NCBI GenBank assembly: GCA_013397865.1
Contig: VZTI01001288.1
Coordinates: 377,834-441,833 of the forward strand
DNA: 64,000 bases
DNA from: Struthidea cinerea
Lineage: Eukaryota > Chordata > Aves > Passeriformes > Corcoracidae
Reading direction: 5' to 3'
The notes beneath the pieces are model-generated. The model saw only the letters and a program-made list of their open reading frames with translations, was not told the DNA's origin and did not search any database. How positions within the stretch are numbered: position 1 is the first letter of the stretch; each line of letters opens with the position of its first letter. The position numbers and the translations under genes were made by a program. Below, piece by piece: positions 10,848 to 23,600 of this stretch.

Positions 10848-13800
10848 CCTGAGGGAAAACCCCATGGTCCATTCCCTTGCACCAAAACACTGTCTTCATG
10901 CAGGAGCCATGTTATTCCTTCCCTAAAATGTGCCTTCACCTGCATGGTGGGTGATTTTTGTCCCAGCTGAAGATGCAGAGTGTTTGCAGGGGGGGAAAAA
11001 AAAAAAAAGGCCTCTCTTTAAAATGGAAACATTCGTATTTGTGGTTTGAAAGGACCTTTCATTTCAGTTGCTTGCCCCTGGTTTCCTGTTACTGGAACAG
11101 TGATAGTTAATGGTGTTTGGAAGGTGAAACAGTGGTGACAGCAGGACCTGAAGCACAGCGAACACCCACTGGGTGCTGGGCACGGTCCTGTCCCTGTCCC
11201 TGTCCTTATCCTTACTGGGAGGAGGACTGCAACCAGCTGTGCCTGGAGCTGTGCTGCTGGAGAGCTACAGAAGTCAAAAAGTCCCGTGCTGCTAGCCTAA
11301 AAACCAGAGTTTCCCTTTATTTATTTTTTTTTCCCCAGACAGCATTGAAAAAGACAGTGCAAAACACAGGTGAAATAAAATGAGAACCCCTTTATCAGCC
11401 AGGTAAAACCGCAGGGAGATCCTCTCCTCAATCCAACCCGGTGCTGGTGTTAGAGGGCCATTAGATAAAAGGGACAATAAACTAACCAGGATGCCGATGG
11501 TTTATACAATATTTTAGTCCGCATTCCACCTGAGCCACGAATTTCCAACCTATCCCCTTCTCTTATACACCACTCTGTTTTTTCCTGTAACAAAGCCCGT
11601 ATTGGAGGTCCTCGGAATTATCGCCCTCGGAAAAACCACTGCCCTTCCTCAGAAAGAAACAACCCACAGACCCTAAGGAACAACTACATCACAACTGCAA
11701 CACGAAAGCTCTCGGGGGCTCGTTGAGGTGCCCTGCAAGCCATTCTAGGTTTTAATGTTTATTCATTAAAAGCAAGAGCAGCTTTTTTCCATTACAAAGT
11801 GATCTATTTCACAGCTTTCAGCCCAAAGTGTCAAGCAATCGAGCGGCAGTTATGCCTTAACAATTGCTGATATATTTCAGCACCTAATGAATCTATGCAA
11901 AAAAGGCAGGTGAAGGCTAGAAACAGCTTACAGTTAACTCCTGCCCTCCCCCTGCAAGGATTTTTACCCCCTGCCTCCCAATCTTATGTTTTTACTGCTT
12001 GGCAATTAATTAAAAAGATCAAGATAGAAGAAAGTTGGAAACCTTATTGCTGGTGTAGTATTTCCATACTAGTTTTGCCCAGGGAAAACGTTTCCCAGGA
12101 GATTAGCTAATAGTTAAGCTATTAAAACCTTCTAAACTGGAAAGGTTATTTGCAAGGTCAGGCAACTTTACTAAGCTGGTAGTTTCAAAATTATCCTGGG
12201 TTCCTTTACTAATTCATCGATCAAAATGACACGTTTTAAATTACAGATGAAAATGGGACGGATTTAAGTTCCCGTCTTGTAACCCCTGCATGAAAACTGC
12301 ACATTACAAGGCTCTGACCGTGGTAATTTTTAAGTGAGAATGAAACATTTGTTCTTATTATGAAGTGCTGATTTACTACAAATTCACAAAGAGCTGAAGC
12401 AGCCTTCGCACTGAAAACAGGTTCATCTGACCAGCTTCTCCAGGGGGCTTTCAGCAGTTAACACGGCATTATTCCCCTGCTGACATTAGCCATCCTTCCA
12501 ATTCCCAGTTAAAAGCAGGGATGCACTTCACAGGAGGGAGACATAAAGGCGGGCCCTTCTAATGCATTCACTAACTTAACCCAAAACTCCTATGTGGGAA
12601 TCCGAGAGATCTGCAGGGGCCAGCTGAGCTCCTGTGACCTGTCTCAGGGCAATACCAAACCCCGCAAGGCAGGTCATGGGATGCCCGTGGATGAGAGCTC
12701 TTTCCACTGGTGTACCAGGAGAAATTCTCTGCGTCGGTGGCTAGGGTCAAAGGTTTGTTACTTCCATTCTGCTATGAATTTTGAAGTCCTCCATCTGCGT
12801 CAGTATTTGGATCATCCAGATGCCACCTTGCTAGGGTGGGAGTATGGGATTTAGAGGCTAACTCTGTCGATCTGTTGTTGCAACTATTCCTAACACTAGG
12901 ACCCCTATTTGTGGATAATTTCAGATCGGGCAGTGCAGCAGTAGCATCTGAAAAATCTTCCTCGGGAGAGAGTGAGCATCTCTTATATTTGAAGTCTGGT
13001 GCAGAGAGGAACATTTGCTTCTTTTTTTTGCAAAAATAAAGTGGGGAAGGAGTTTGGGAGGGGTTAAACGAACCTGTAAAGCATTAGGAGGCAGACAGGT
13101 CAAACCATCCAAAATAAGCACAGAGGACTGAGATGTCCAAGGCTTAACAAAAACCAACTTCCAGCCTCGTAGGGAATGCTGGGGAGGCCCAGACTGGCAG
13201 ACCTTGAGGCTTTTGGATGCCGTGCACAGCACTTGGTGCTCACAAGACCCACGTCCCCTCCTGAGCCATGTTTTTAAGGATGATTTTGTGCTGTCAGAAG
13301 CACAAGGGCTGTTCCACCACTCTCTGCCTCAAACCATCTGGGTTTGGGGGCAGCAGTGGCAGAACTGCTGTTCTCTCCATCTGGCCCCTCTGTGTCCTCC
13401 AGCAAAGGAGTCAGCACTTGTGGCTACAGCTGCAGCAAACTCCATATGCGGAGGCTTGGATCATTTTCTCTCCCAGCCGAGGCATCTGGATCTGTGGCTT
13501 GTTCAGCTAATAGCCTTGCTGGCAGTGCTGCGAGCAGCTCTGGAGCTAAACAGTCCTGGAGAGGCTTGGGGAGGGGCTCACCTGTCCTACAGGGCACTTT
13601 TCATTCTTTGCTTTGAAAGGATGTGACTCACTGACATAAATTTCATAGACTACAGAGAAAAACGCTACTGGATAATAACGATCTCCTTTCAAAGTCTCTC
13701 CTGTCGTATCTCCTGTTACTCCAAGAATTGTTCCTGTCAAGGTAATGTGTTTATAAGGCTTTTTTTTCATCGTGAACCAGTTGCAAAGTATTCAGGCAGC

Positions 13801-14278
13801 AGGACATATGGAAATCATATGATGTTTTAGTGCACTACACTTGAAAGTGATCTCTTTAGGAACGCGGGGGCTCGCGAGTCGCAGGGCATTGTTTAACACC
13901 AGACTGCTGAGGCATCACCCAGACCTGATGCATGGCAGGAAGGGAATCTGAAACTCCTCAGTCTTTCATCTTTGGGGGGATCACTAAGCTCTCTGGGTTG
14001 AAAGTGTCTGTGGTGCTGGTCAAAAATCTCCCACTAAACTTTTTTCCAGGGAGAACATGGGGTTTGGTTACGTCAACACCATCTGTGTTCTCAGGACGTT
14101 TGTTTTTTTCTGCTGGAAATTGAAACCCCCACTGGTGAGCAGCCCAGTTCTCCCATCCAACACCTGACAAGGGGATTTGGAGCAGTGGTGAGCACAGCTT
14201 CACCCACCCTGGTGATGTTTTCCTGAGCTGGCACCTCCCCGCTGCCACAGAGCTGGGAAATGAGACTGGAAGGTAGTG
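10848..14278. other. Unique non-coding sequence, no gene recognised
   Basis: Short CCCTGT tandem units occur near 11187-11205. The 11,370-11,730 stretch has more CpG than its surroundings and could hide a decayed LTR, but no termini or duplication were found. 11,740-12,400 is A/T-rich and even in texture, as in conserved non-coding DNA. One minus-strand open frame at 13,546-13,770 has protein-like composition (listed separately). Confidence 0.45.
13546..13770 (-). other. Candidate open frame, 74 codons, unknown
   Basis: This frame starts at a true ATG and runs to a stop without interruption. Its middle, TLTGTILGVTGDTTGETLKG, is followed by a segment rich in Tyr, Val and Phe, and the composition looks more protein-like than nearby frames. 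On the minus strand a possible splice acceptor (TTGACAG) lies upstream and a GTGAGT donor-like site follows the TATGTCA codons. A coding exon of about 100 bp is therefore conceivable. I recognise no family, and chance is the default explanation. Confidence 0.12.
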
Positions 14279-14545
14279 CTGGGATAAGGGAGAATGGCTT
14301 TAAACTGCAGCAGAATGGGGTTAGGATGGATATTAGGAAGAAATTCTTCCCTGTGAGGGTGGTGAGGCCCTGGCACAGGGTGCCCAGAGAAGCTGTGGCT
14401 GCCCCTGGATCCCTGGAAGTGTCCAAGGCCAGGCTGGATGGATCTTTGAGCAGCCAGGTCTAGTGGAAAGTGTCTCTGCTTGGAACTGGATGATCTTTAA
14501 GGCTCCTGCCAACCCAAACCATTCTCTGATTCTGTGATTCTATGA
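14279..14545 (+). mobile_element. CR1 LINE fragment with 3' tail
   Basis: The plus strand carries GGGATAAGGGAGAATGGCTT, then GGATATTAGGAAGAAATTC and TTCCCTGTGAGGGTGGTGAG. GCCAGGCTGGATGG and GATCTTTAAGGCTCC follow, and the copy ends in ATTCTCTGATTCTGTGATTC, the CR1 tail repeat. This is a 5'-truncated sense copy of about 267 bp that keeps the usual block order. It contains no coding sequence. Confidence 0.95.
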
Positions 14546-15633
14546 GTGACGACATGAGCAGATTTCAGGAGCAGGACTTTCTGACTGTGCCTGTTTCCAC
14601 CTCTCATTTCTTGCCTGGCACATCCTCTGGCTGCACAAATTCCTTCTTATTGAGCTCCAGCCGTGCTCACTGCCACTTTTTTTCTAGATGAACTCCACCC
14701 TCAGGGTTCTTATGGGGTAACAGACCACAGTTTCTTCACGAAGCACCAGCTGCAGAACCTGCCCATGGCTCTGATTGTTGCCTGCATGTAACTCTGAAGC
14801 AGTGTGCAAGCAGGCATTGCTCAAGGCCAGCTCACACTTGCTCTTTCAACTCTGCCTCTGCAGTTCCAAGGTGAATGAAGCCTTGCAGCCCTGCAGAATT
14901 CCAGGGGTAAGAAAACGCATCAGCTGAGCTGATAGAAAAGCATCTAGAGCTATGTGGGTAGAAAGTAAATTTGCTTTGCAGAAGGCCTGGAGAAGAGAAT
15001 GCGTGGGCTGGCAATTACAGAGTGACCATCAGGCTTGTTTTGCCTCTTATTTGAGTCACTGTATCATTAAAACTTGCCTTACTTGCAATCTCTTTGGTGG
15101 GTAAATTGCGTATTTTTATACTTTAACAGGATGTACTTTATGCTAGCACCTCTCTTAATTTCATCTCTGGGACTGGCTGGTTCAGCTTCTGGAACAAGAA
15201 ATGGCTGAGCAGACCTATGGATTCTAGCTGAACATCATGAAGTCTGTAGTTTTCTTCAGGGGACAGCATGTGGGTTGTTATTAAACCAGAAAACATGTGT
15301 GAATAATTGAGGAAAGCAATCCAGCATTTAGGTTAGAAAATGTGAAGTCAGCTTGCTGTGAATAACATATCTCTGCATTTTGACCTGTTGCTGACAAAGA
15401 ATATATTTCACTGTTACCTGGATAGAAATGATTGGGGATTTTTTTCTCCTCTAAATGAAAGCCAGTTGAGAGAAGCTGGCAACAGACAAATGATGCTCAT
15501 TCCTCCCCTGCTTTTACTTAATGGCTGATATCGAGATGCTTGGCATTCATTGGTGACATTGCTATTAAAAACATATTTCTTATCTGGCTCCTTTATTCCT
15601 ACAAATCGAGCATGGAAATAAATCTGTGCTGAT

Positions 15634-15696
15634 GGAGAGGAGAGGAGAGGAGAGGAGAGGAGAGGAGAGGAGAGGAGAGAGGAGAGGAGAGGAGAG
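15634..15696. repeat. (GGAGA)n pentanucleotide microsatellite
   Basis: Twelve or so GGAGA units give an all-purine plus strand of 63 bp. One irregularity near 15,678-15,682, an extra GA, breaks the phase. Open frames that cross it encode a repetitive Ser/Leu-rich peptide on the minus strand, which is not a gene. Confidence 0.97.
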
Positions 15697-18212
15697 CTGT
15701 CCTTGAGCTCGAGGCCACCGAGATGTTCACCTGCCCGGGCTGAGCTTGCCATGCATCATTTTCACACAGGGAACCACAAAACCCTAATCCTCAAGGAGCC
15801 AAAACTGTGCTGGACTCAAGAGGGGGGATGTAAAACCCAAAGAAGACGCCAGTGCAGCCACTCAGCCCTGCACTGGTGCTTCATGGGGAGGACTGGGACA
15901 CCAGTATCTGTGTGGAATTCTTCCTGCAGCAATCCCAGGTGGAGGGACAGGGCAGGAGTACTTGGACAGCAGCAGAACATGCTGATCCACCAGGCAGTGC
16001 ACTCTGCTCTTGGCAGGAGTTCATCCTATTAATCCCACAAGTAAGTATATTGATATGTCAATATGTGGATGGAACACATTGCCAAGTGCAGAATAGTCCC
16101 TGGCAAGTGATGGGTGTGTGTGTGACACATGGTATACAAACACCATCCTACCCAGATCAGGTTTCCAGGGTTAAAAATACATGATGAATTAAAATTTCAT
16201 ATGAAGTTCTAGCTTTGGTGAGTACTGGAAAACATTACTAACCCTCTTCAACCCCGTAAAGGCTTTTATTGGGGAAGATGAGTACATGTTTCACAGCCTT
16301 TTCCACAATGGAAGAGAGTGTTTTAATCACAAGTGCTGGGAAGAAATGAAATTACCTTACCAGATTGCTTTAAGGTACTAAAAAATCCCTGCAATGGTCC
16401 TTAATGCCAGGCAGGCAAGGTGGGACAGCACAGGGACTCAGCTGAAATGTAAGGACAGTAACAAATGCCATCTTTACTTACATTAACAAACGTGAGTTTG
16501 AGGTGATGTTTTGCCTCCAGTTTATCTGAATTTCTCTGTTTATTTTATTATCTGTCCTTGGGACATGGACAAAGCTTTACATGATTATCTGAAGTCAGCA
16601 AAGACATAACTTCAGGCTTTTTAAGATCTACAGATGGGCTTCTTTGGAGTGCTGGCAGTGTGTGCAGACACGATCAGGTGTCTGCCCTGAGGGATCAGGG
16701 TGTCTGGTGACAGGGAAAATCCCAAACTTTCCTTGTAATGGCATCACCTGTGGACCAAATGGAAAAAAACCAGAGGGCTGGGAAAAAAGAGGACACTGGG
16801 TGCCTCCATATTTCATGCCAGCTCAGATTTGGCCACGTCTTGGTAATTTTCTTGTTGCAAAGTCCCTTTAAGGACACGCTCTGTTGTTTGGCCGCAGGAG
16901 GACGTGTATCCAAAGGGGAATCCCATTACTCTTCCTACAGGAGGCCAAAACCCACCGAGGTCTCCTAGGGAGGCTCTGAGCTGCACTTCTCATTCTTGAA
17001 TTTCAAAGCAAAAAGGGAAATCTCGGTGTCTCAGGAGCTGACTGACGTGTGCCTCTGGCTGTGCAAGAGCCGCGCTCAAGGCGGGGACCTTCAAAGGCAA
17101 ATCCTGAGATATTCCAGCCTGCACCCTGTAAACAGCCCGGATTAGCAGGGAATAACATCCCTCCTCTCCCCTTGTAGGAACCCCTCAGGAATAACCTGAT
17201 AGGGTATCAGAACAAAACCCCTCTGTAGCTCCATTTTGCATTCAGCCCTACAAGGATGAATCGATCAAACAAAATTGATGAGGCCACCAGGGAAAGCTTG
17301 GGTGCAAACCACTCCCAGATTTAACACCAGCTTTGCCTTTATATTCCCCCTAAAATCATAATTTTACTGCCTAAGTAACTCAGGAAGGAACCAACCACTT
17401 TGGAGCCAGGCTCTTGGTGCAGTTTTTATTTGTGGTATTTTTTCATTGTGTCCGAACATAGTTTTAATTTCGTGTCAAAATAAATCTGAGGCTGATAATT
17501 TTTGTGATTGTTTCACTGAGAAAAGACGGTAAATTACTTGCTTTGGCTTCACTTCCTACCCTGCAGAAATTATTTGTCCAAGCACAGCAGCAAAGTGGGT
17601 GAGGGGAGGAATAAAAAGAAAAAGCACCTGCCCACAAAATTCTTTAATCCCTTGCAAAAACTGGATTAAGACTCAAGACATTGGGCAAGAAATGCTCCTC
17701 ATGTTCCCTGTTTCAAAGGAAGGGTGTCAGCTCACAGAGCCATGTAAAAAAGCTGCAAAGTTTGGGTAAAATCCCTCTCCCATGCTTTGTAGTGCCAGCC
17801 ACAAAGCAGGCAGCAGAGAGGAGCAGGCAGCTCTCAAAGCTGCTCTGCCCTTACCTCAAAGGCATGTAAATCCCAAAGAGCCAGCTGCTTCCTTGACTCC
17901 ATGAAAATAAAGCAGAGAAAATGCTTGGGAAAATCTGGGTGAGCAGCAGCACCCATGGGGAGGATGGGAGAAGGGGGGAGGGAGAAAAAGCTGCTTTTCT
18001 GCAGTTTCTTCCACAAACTACTCTTTTTAGGTTTAGTAGGAAAGCATCTTTTCCCAGCTCCAAAGAGAGGGGGGGCTTTGCTGAGCCCAAGGACACGCCC
18101 AGGTAGATTCCACGTGAGAAAAACAGAGAGTTCAAGCTGCAGAAAAAGAGTGATCTAGGAGAGAAACGTAAGAAAAGTGCATAGTCTGAGAGCTCCCTGC
18201 AGCTCCAGTCAG

Positions 18213-18269
18213 GCTGCATCAACACCTCGGACCGACTTCTTGCTCCAGAAGTCGTCACTTTGGTGCAGC
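18213..18269. other. Nested inverted repeat (possible stem-loop)
   Basis: CGACTTCT at 18,233-18,240 and AGAAGTCG at 18,247-18,254 form a perfect 8-bp stem around a 6-nt loop. Outside it, GCTGCA at 18,213-18,218 can pair with TGCAGC at 18,264-18,269. The two stems are separated by unpaired stretches of unequal length. Any RNA product is unproven. Confidence 0.5.
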
Positions 18270-20360
18270 TGGGCGGACTGGAAAACATCCTGGTATTAAA
18301 TGATACTTGCAGAGTAACCAGGGAAAGGAGAGGTCACACCATTTGTGAAAGCAATCGGAGCAGGGAAGCGCAGGCATGGCCGGCAGCTCAGCTCATCGGG
18401 GCCTAGAGTTAATAAAGCAGACGTGCGGGAAAGGAGATAAGCCCTGGCACAGCTCTGGGTGTAGGATGGGGTTTCTCTCTGCACTGTGGAATCCAGCCGT
18501 CCCAAAAACCAGGGATGAAGTTGGAAAAATCAGCTTCTCTCTCCTTTCTTTCGGCAACTAACCGCCCAACCTTGGCTCCAATGAACTCCAGCTGGTGCTG
18601 TACGCTGTTATTTATTTGTGCCTCCTGGTGCTGCTGAGCGACCCTACAGGAACACGAGCAAGCAGCAGGACATTTCCACCTCTGGTGCAGGCAGAGGAAG
18701 TGATATCATCCTGGGGGAACCTGTGGACCAAGAAGAAGAGGCAAATGGGATTTTCAGAACCACTCTGAGCTGAACAAGGCCTGATCTCACTGAGGTTAAT
18801 TGGAGGAACATCATTACTGGGGGGCAGTCCCAGCCAGGGCTGTGCAGCGTCAGGCAGCGCTCCCTGAACGGATGCGACGGGAAGCGTTGTCTCCTGGATC
18901 ACAGCCCTCCCAGGGAATCTGGCCTTGATTAAGCTGGAAAAGCATGTTCTCAGGAGTGACATTGCTGGTGACCTCCACAGGCTACACAGGACATCAGTGC
19001 TGCTGTGAGCAGCGCTGCAGCTCTCCTCACCCTGTAGGAAATGTCTCAGAGGGCAAAGCCTGCAAGTGGAAAAGCTGGAAGGTGCCTGAGAGGGACAGAC
19101 CTCTGGACAGGAAAGTGGGGGACTTCTGGGATAAGAAGAACTGGTATTTTGCACAATAAAATTCCAGAATTACTCCAGATTTCCCTGATGGAGGCCAGGT
19201 TTGTTCTGTAGCTTCCATGTAAGTCAGCTGTTAGGTTGCTTCTTTTCTTTGGGTGTTTCCGTGGCTACTGGACAAAGCCTTCCCACTAACCCCTCTTTTT
19301 GAAAAGTAGGAATTTAGGCAAGTTTGAATTGTCTTTGGGGGGAAAAAAATAAAAGCTGAGTGGATGTGGCTTCTCCTCTGATCAGACACCGTAGACATGC
19401 TGTTGGTTTCCACACCAAGAGGTGATTAGAACCAGAGGTGAGACCCGTGGGTTAACTGGAAAGTATTATTATGCTCATCCCACGTGACCTTTCCTCACCA
19501 AAACATTAGGAAACCAAGCTGTGCGGGATGGAGCAGCCTCAGATTGCTGGCAGATGTCAGGATGAAGAGAAGAAGAAGAAATTCATTTCCGTCTGTGAGG
19601 GAAAGGTCACCGAGGAGCACAGCTGATGGCAGGGTGGATGTGCCACCGAACACGACAGCAGGCTGCTGCCAGGGACATTTTCCATGCAGGCAGCACATTC
19701 CACAACTCCAGCCTGAGCTAGGGTGAGGTTAGGTGTAAATCCATGCTCAGCCTCAGACACCCACCGCTGTCCAAGCTGTTTTTAAAGCCCTTTGCACCCC
19801 GATATTTCCAAAGAGCGGCTCCTCAGGGTGGGCGATTTCCAAAGAGGCTGAGGGTACAAACGAGTGGTGGTGGATGGTTGGATTGGGAAAGCCTGCAGCT
19901 GGAGGAGCGGTGGAGCTGGATATTTTGCAGTGTTTGGACTGTTTGTGAGCACGGCCTGACTCAGCTGCCTGCGTTTTCTCCCACACGAGAATGGATATTT
20001 CATGCAAACTTTGCCGTCCTGTTCTCGTTTCCTGTGTATAAGAAAAGACCCGAAGGCAGAGGAGATAATGCAGAAAATCGTGATGCATGAAGGGTACAAA
20101 TAAGCCAGGAGCATTTTAAAAGGAAACTTTTCAGTATTCTGAATTATCTAGCAGCAGAAGAGATGGAGGAGAGAAGGGAGTTACTGGCTGATGGTAAAAA
20201 CAGGCGGCTTCACTTTTGGAGATGTAGTTGTCACTTAAACATAGTGAGGAAGAGGAAGACAAAGACTTTCTGCCTGACAAGTTTTGGTGGGAACCACTCC
20301 AGGGATGGGAGATGCTCTGGAGAAGGGTGAATAACTGGTGAGTGGCTCCGCTTGAGGCAG

Positions 20361-20400
20361 GTGAGGAGATGTTTCGACATGTGAGGAGATGTTTCTGTCC
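20361..20400. repeat. Two-copy 20-bp tandem duplication
   Basis: GTGAGGAGATGTTTC occurs at 20,361-20,375 and again at 20,381-20,395. Each copy is followed by a different 5-bp spacer, giving two 20-bp units. It lies close upstream of the CR1 copy at 20.46 kb. Confidence 0.85.
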
Positions 20401-20457
20401 CATCATCACAGCCCACAGGTATGCTGGGCACCTCTCCGATCTCCCCAAGCAGGATAC

Positions 20458-20610
20458 CCCATCCCTGGGAGTGTCCAAGGCCAGGCTGGACAGGGCTTGG
20501 AGCAACCTGGTCTAGTGGAAGGTGTCCCTGTCCATGGCAGGGGGTGGAACTGGATGAACTTTATTGTCCCTTCCCACCCAAACCATTGTATGATTCCAGG
20601 ATTTTATGAT
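20458..20610 (+). mobile_element. CR1 LINE fragment, 3' end
   Basis: CCCATCCCTGGGAGTGTCC, AGGCCAGGCTGGACAGGG, AACCTGGTCTAGTGGAAGG and CCCACCCAAACCATTGTATG follow in normal CR1 order. The copy ends in a decayed tail repeat (GATTCCAGGATTTTATGAT). It is sense on the plus strand, about 150 bp, with no coding sequence. Confidence 0.93.
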
Positions 20611-23600
20611 TGCTGTTTGCAATACGGCTACTTCTGATATTGATCTTTTTACCCCTTCTCCTTCCACTGAATGTATGAATCCTTTGAGAACCCAGCAGTT
20701 TCGACCAAATATTAATCCTACGTCATTTTAAAAACAAGAATCCTTTAAAAAGCCTCGGTACTATGTCCAACACTGAATTAATTTCCTTTGCTCAAAGCTC
20801 CTCCCTGAAAATCATCTCAGCTTTTTGGGGTCGGACTATTCACAAGCACAGCCTGAGCCCAAGCCAGTCAAAGCTCAACACCTCTGAAAAGTCAGCCTGG
20901 GCTCCTCTGGGAACCAGGAGCCGAACAGGCCACATGAGAGCTACCAGAGTCCTCCTCTGGAGGGGACGCCGAGCTGCTGTCTGGCTCACACATGGGCCAT
21001 CCTGATGGGAGACTGCAAAGCCTCGTCATCCACACTGAAATTCAGACAGGGATTCGTGTCATAACAAATTCTCTGCTGGCTCAGTTCTCCCCACCAGTGA
21101 TTCTTTCTGTGCTTCTCCCCTTCCTGGTATACGTAGCTCATTTGAGACTGCCGTGGATTGGGAATTCATCTTCGGACGAACTGCTGCTTGCCCAGAGTCT
21201 GTCACTGCTCTGTGGTCACCAGCAGAAAAAACGCCTGAAAACATTCATCATCATTATGGTAATTGTGGCTGTGATTTCTGCTCATTCCCAGGAAAACAAC
21301 AGAGTTTTCTCACACAGGAATCCCTGATAAACCAGCAGCAAATTTTTTTTTATTTTATTTTAATTATTTCTAACAGGAAAAACACTCACTTCTCTCTCCT
21401 TTAGAGCCATGTCTGTGGGTACCAGCACCAGGCTCTGTTTAACCCAAGCGAAAACAGCAAAAGGTAAATGGGGAAGAGATGTCAGAGTGCTTCTAATCAT
21501 CTCAGGCCTCCTTCTACACATGTTTTTAATTGCTTAGAGGCAAAAAAAAAGGGGGGAAAAAAAGAAATAAACCCAGTTATGAATAATCTAATAAGCTTCC
21601 CAACCACCTGTGAAACGTGGCTTCCCAGCTGCAGAGAATCAAACACAGGAATAGAAAACAGAGCATTCTCCGAGGCAGCACACATCCACATTAGATGCAC
21701 GTCATTCCAAAGCCACTGAAGAAAAATGCTTTAATGCCCTTTTTGGGCTTATGGCATTCATGCCACTCCGTGAAAAAGTACCTCGGAGGAGTGTTTATTT
21801 AAGGAGCACCAAGAATCTGCTTTAAAGTCAAAAGGTAGAGGGGGAAGATGGAAGAGGGAAACCTGCTCCTTGGCATCCTTTCAAACGAAAAGAACATCAT
21901 CATCAGGAAAATCCCACATAGCATCTATTTGAGGAATTGCAGTCCAGCAGGCAAAATTACTCAGGAATAATTAAGCATGTTTCCCTGATTTAGAGATATT
22001 CCGGAGTAAACGTTCAAGCGAAGTTAAAATGCAGAGCTGAATAGGCACGGCTTCATTCCAGGAGCAATTTGTTTTCCTGGTATGAAAAGAGTGTTATTTT
22101 CACCGCATTTTGGAGCCACCCAGCAAATGTCCTCAAGAAGCTGTTTTTCATGGGAAAGAGCTGCTACACGGAGGGGAAAAAGGTAACATCCTGACACGGA
22201 GGAGGGAAAAAAAAGGGAGCTGTACTTTCAAGGCTATTTTGACATGTTTTTCTTCTGCACCGAACCAGACTTCAAATACAGCTCCTTAACCACGACAGCT
22301 CAATGACCCACCCAGAGAACTCTTTTTCCACAAACAATATAGCGTCAGGAGAAGGAGCCTGAGAGGAAAAGCAAACACTTCTTAAAGCAACTGCTTTATT
22401 TGGATAGTTCTGAACCACTGGCATTGGGGGCAGGTTTTAAGTCGGTGGGCGTGAGGAGAGGAAAGCTCATGGTTTTGATTTGAAGTAGCCACATCAAAAC
22501 CTGTTTTAGAGAAGGGAATGGCAGTATTTTGAAAAATACATCCTTCTTAAGGGGATGTTAGGGAAAACAATTCCATGGCCTGTTGAATGATAAAAGCCAA
22601 CACGCTGGCTGAGGGGGAAAAAAAATTGCCTTTAAGTGCCTTGGATAAATGCAAGATATACCTTGCCTGGCTGCAGCAGTGCCTTTAGGCGAAGGAAATT
22701 GTCATTCACACGTGTTGCTTGCGGGCACAGAAGGGTCAGCCAGTAGGACTGGTGTCAAAATGTTGTCCTTTCTTCCCCACCAGCCTGCCATCGTGCGCAC
22801 AGTGTCAGCAAGAAACTAAAAACTGCCTGTCCCACCCTAAAGGGACCCACATGGATACACCCACCCATCCTAGCTGGGTGCCTCCTGCCAGCCAGGAGTC
22901 CCCAGGTCATTGCTAGTGCAGCACTGATGGGTGACACACAACCCTGCACGCTGGCAGATGTGGGATGGTGTTGGATAGCAGCACTGAGCGGGGCTACTGG
23001 GAAATTAGGACATCCCTGGCAGACTTGTCTAGCCTTTGGCTTTGCCTTTCCCATGCACTCCTGGTAACTGTGTTATAAACCTACTCCGTGCTTTTATTTG
23101 GTGACAGTATTTCACAGCTGGTGGTACCACAACACTGCCTCTCCCCCAGACGGCTGCTCACATGTCCAAAGAACTCTTCCCACTTTTTGTGAACCATGTT
23201 GTGCATTTCCACAGGTGAAGAAAACCAGGGCAGCTCTTCTGCACTGCCAGAGAGTTCAGGGCAGATGGGGAGAAGCACAGACCCAGCAGCAGTTGGGTGA
23301 CATCCCCATCCAAGTCCAAGGTTGGGGTGGGTGGCCGTGGCATGGCTGGACTAACAAAGGACTTATGTGCCAGCCCCTTTCCTGATGGGCCATGAAGTTT
23401 CTCATTGAGGCAGCCAGAGATCAGCAGTGCACTTCCACGAAGGTTTTTGAGGTCTGGGAATGTGTTTTCATTCCAGTGTGGAAAAAGAACCAAACTTTTC
23501 AAATGCTTCCCTGAAATGCTTTTTGTTGTTGTTGTTCTTGCCATTGAAACATCTGGTTTCAGATTGAGAAGATCGGGGTTCTCATTTAGATTCTTCTGTG

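Larger units (their letters stand above)
14546..20457. other. Unique non-coding sequence with small repeats
   Basis: No gene is recognised. It includes the GGAGA repeat at 15.63 kb, a 7-bp-arm palindrome at 16,047-16,064, a short GT run near 16,109-16,124, a nested hairpin at 18,213-18,269 and a two-copy 20-bp tandem at 20,361-20,400. Open frames of up to 180 codons (18,612-19,154 minus) overlap others and match nothing known to me. Confidence 0.5.

Noticed and set aside
11713..11722. CGGGGGCTCG resembling part of a retroviral tRNA primer-binding site; the same 10 bases recur at 13,865-13,874
   Set aside because: Only a partial match. No LTR terminus was found directly upstream, and the second occurrence has different flanks. 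The CpG-rich 11.4-11.7 kb stretch could still hold a decayed LTR, but no TG...CA ends with a duplication were found.
16047..16064. ATATTGATATGTCAATAT, 7-bp arms with a 4-nt loop
   Set aside because: A/T-only short hairpins of this size are expected by chance in 64 kb.
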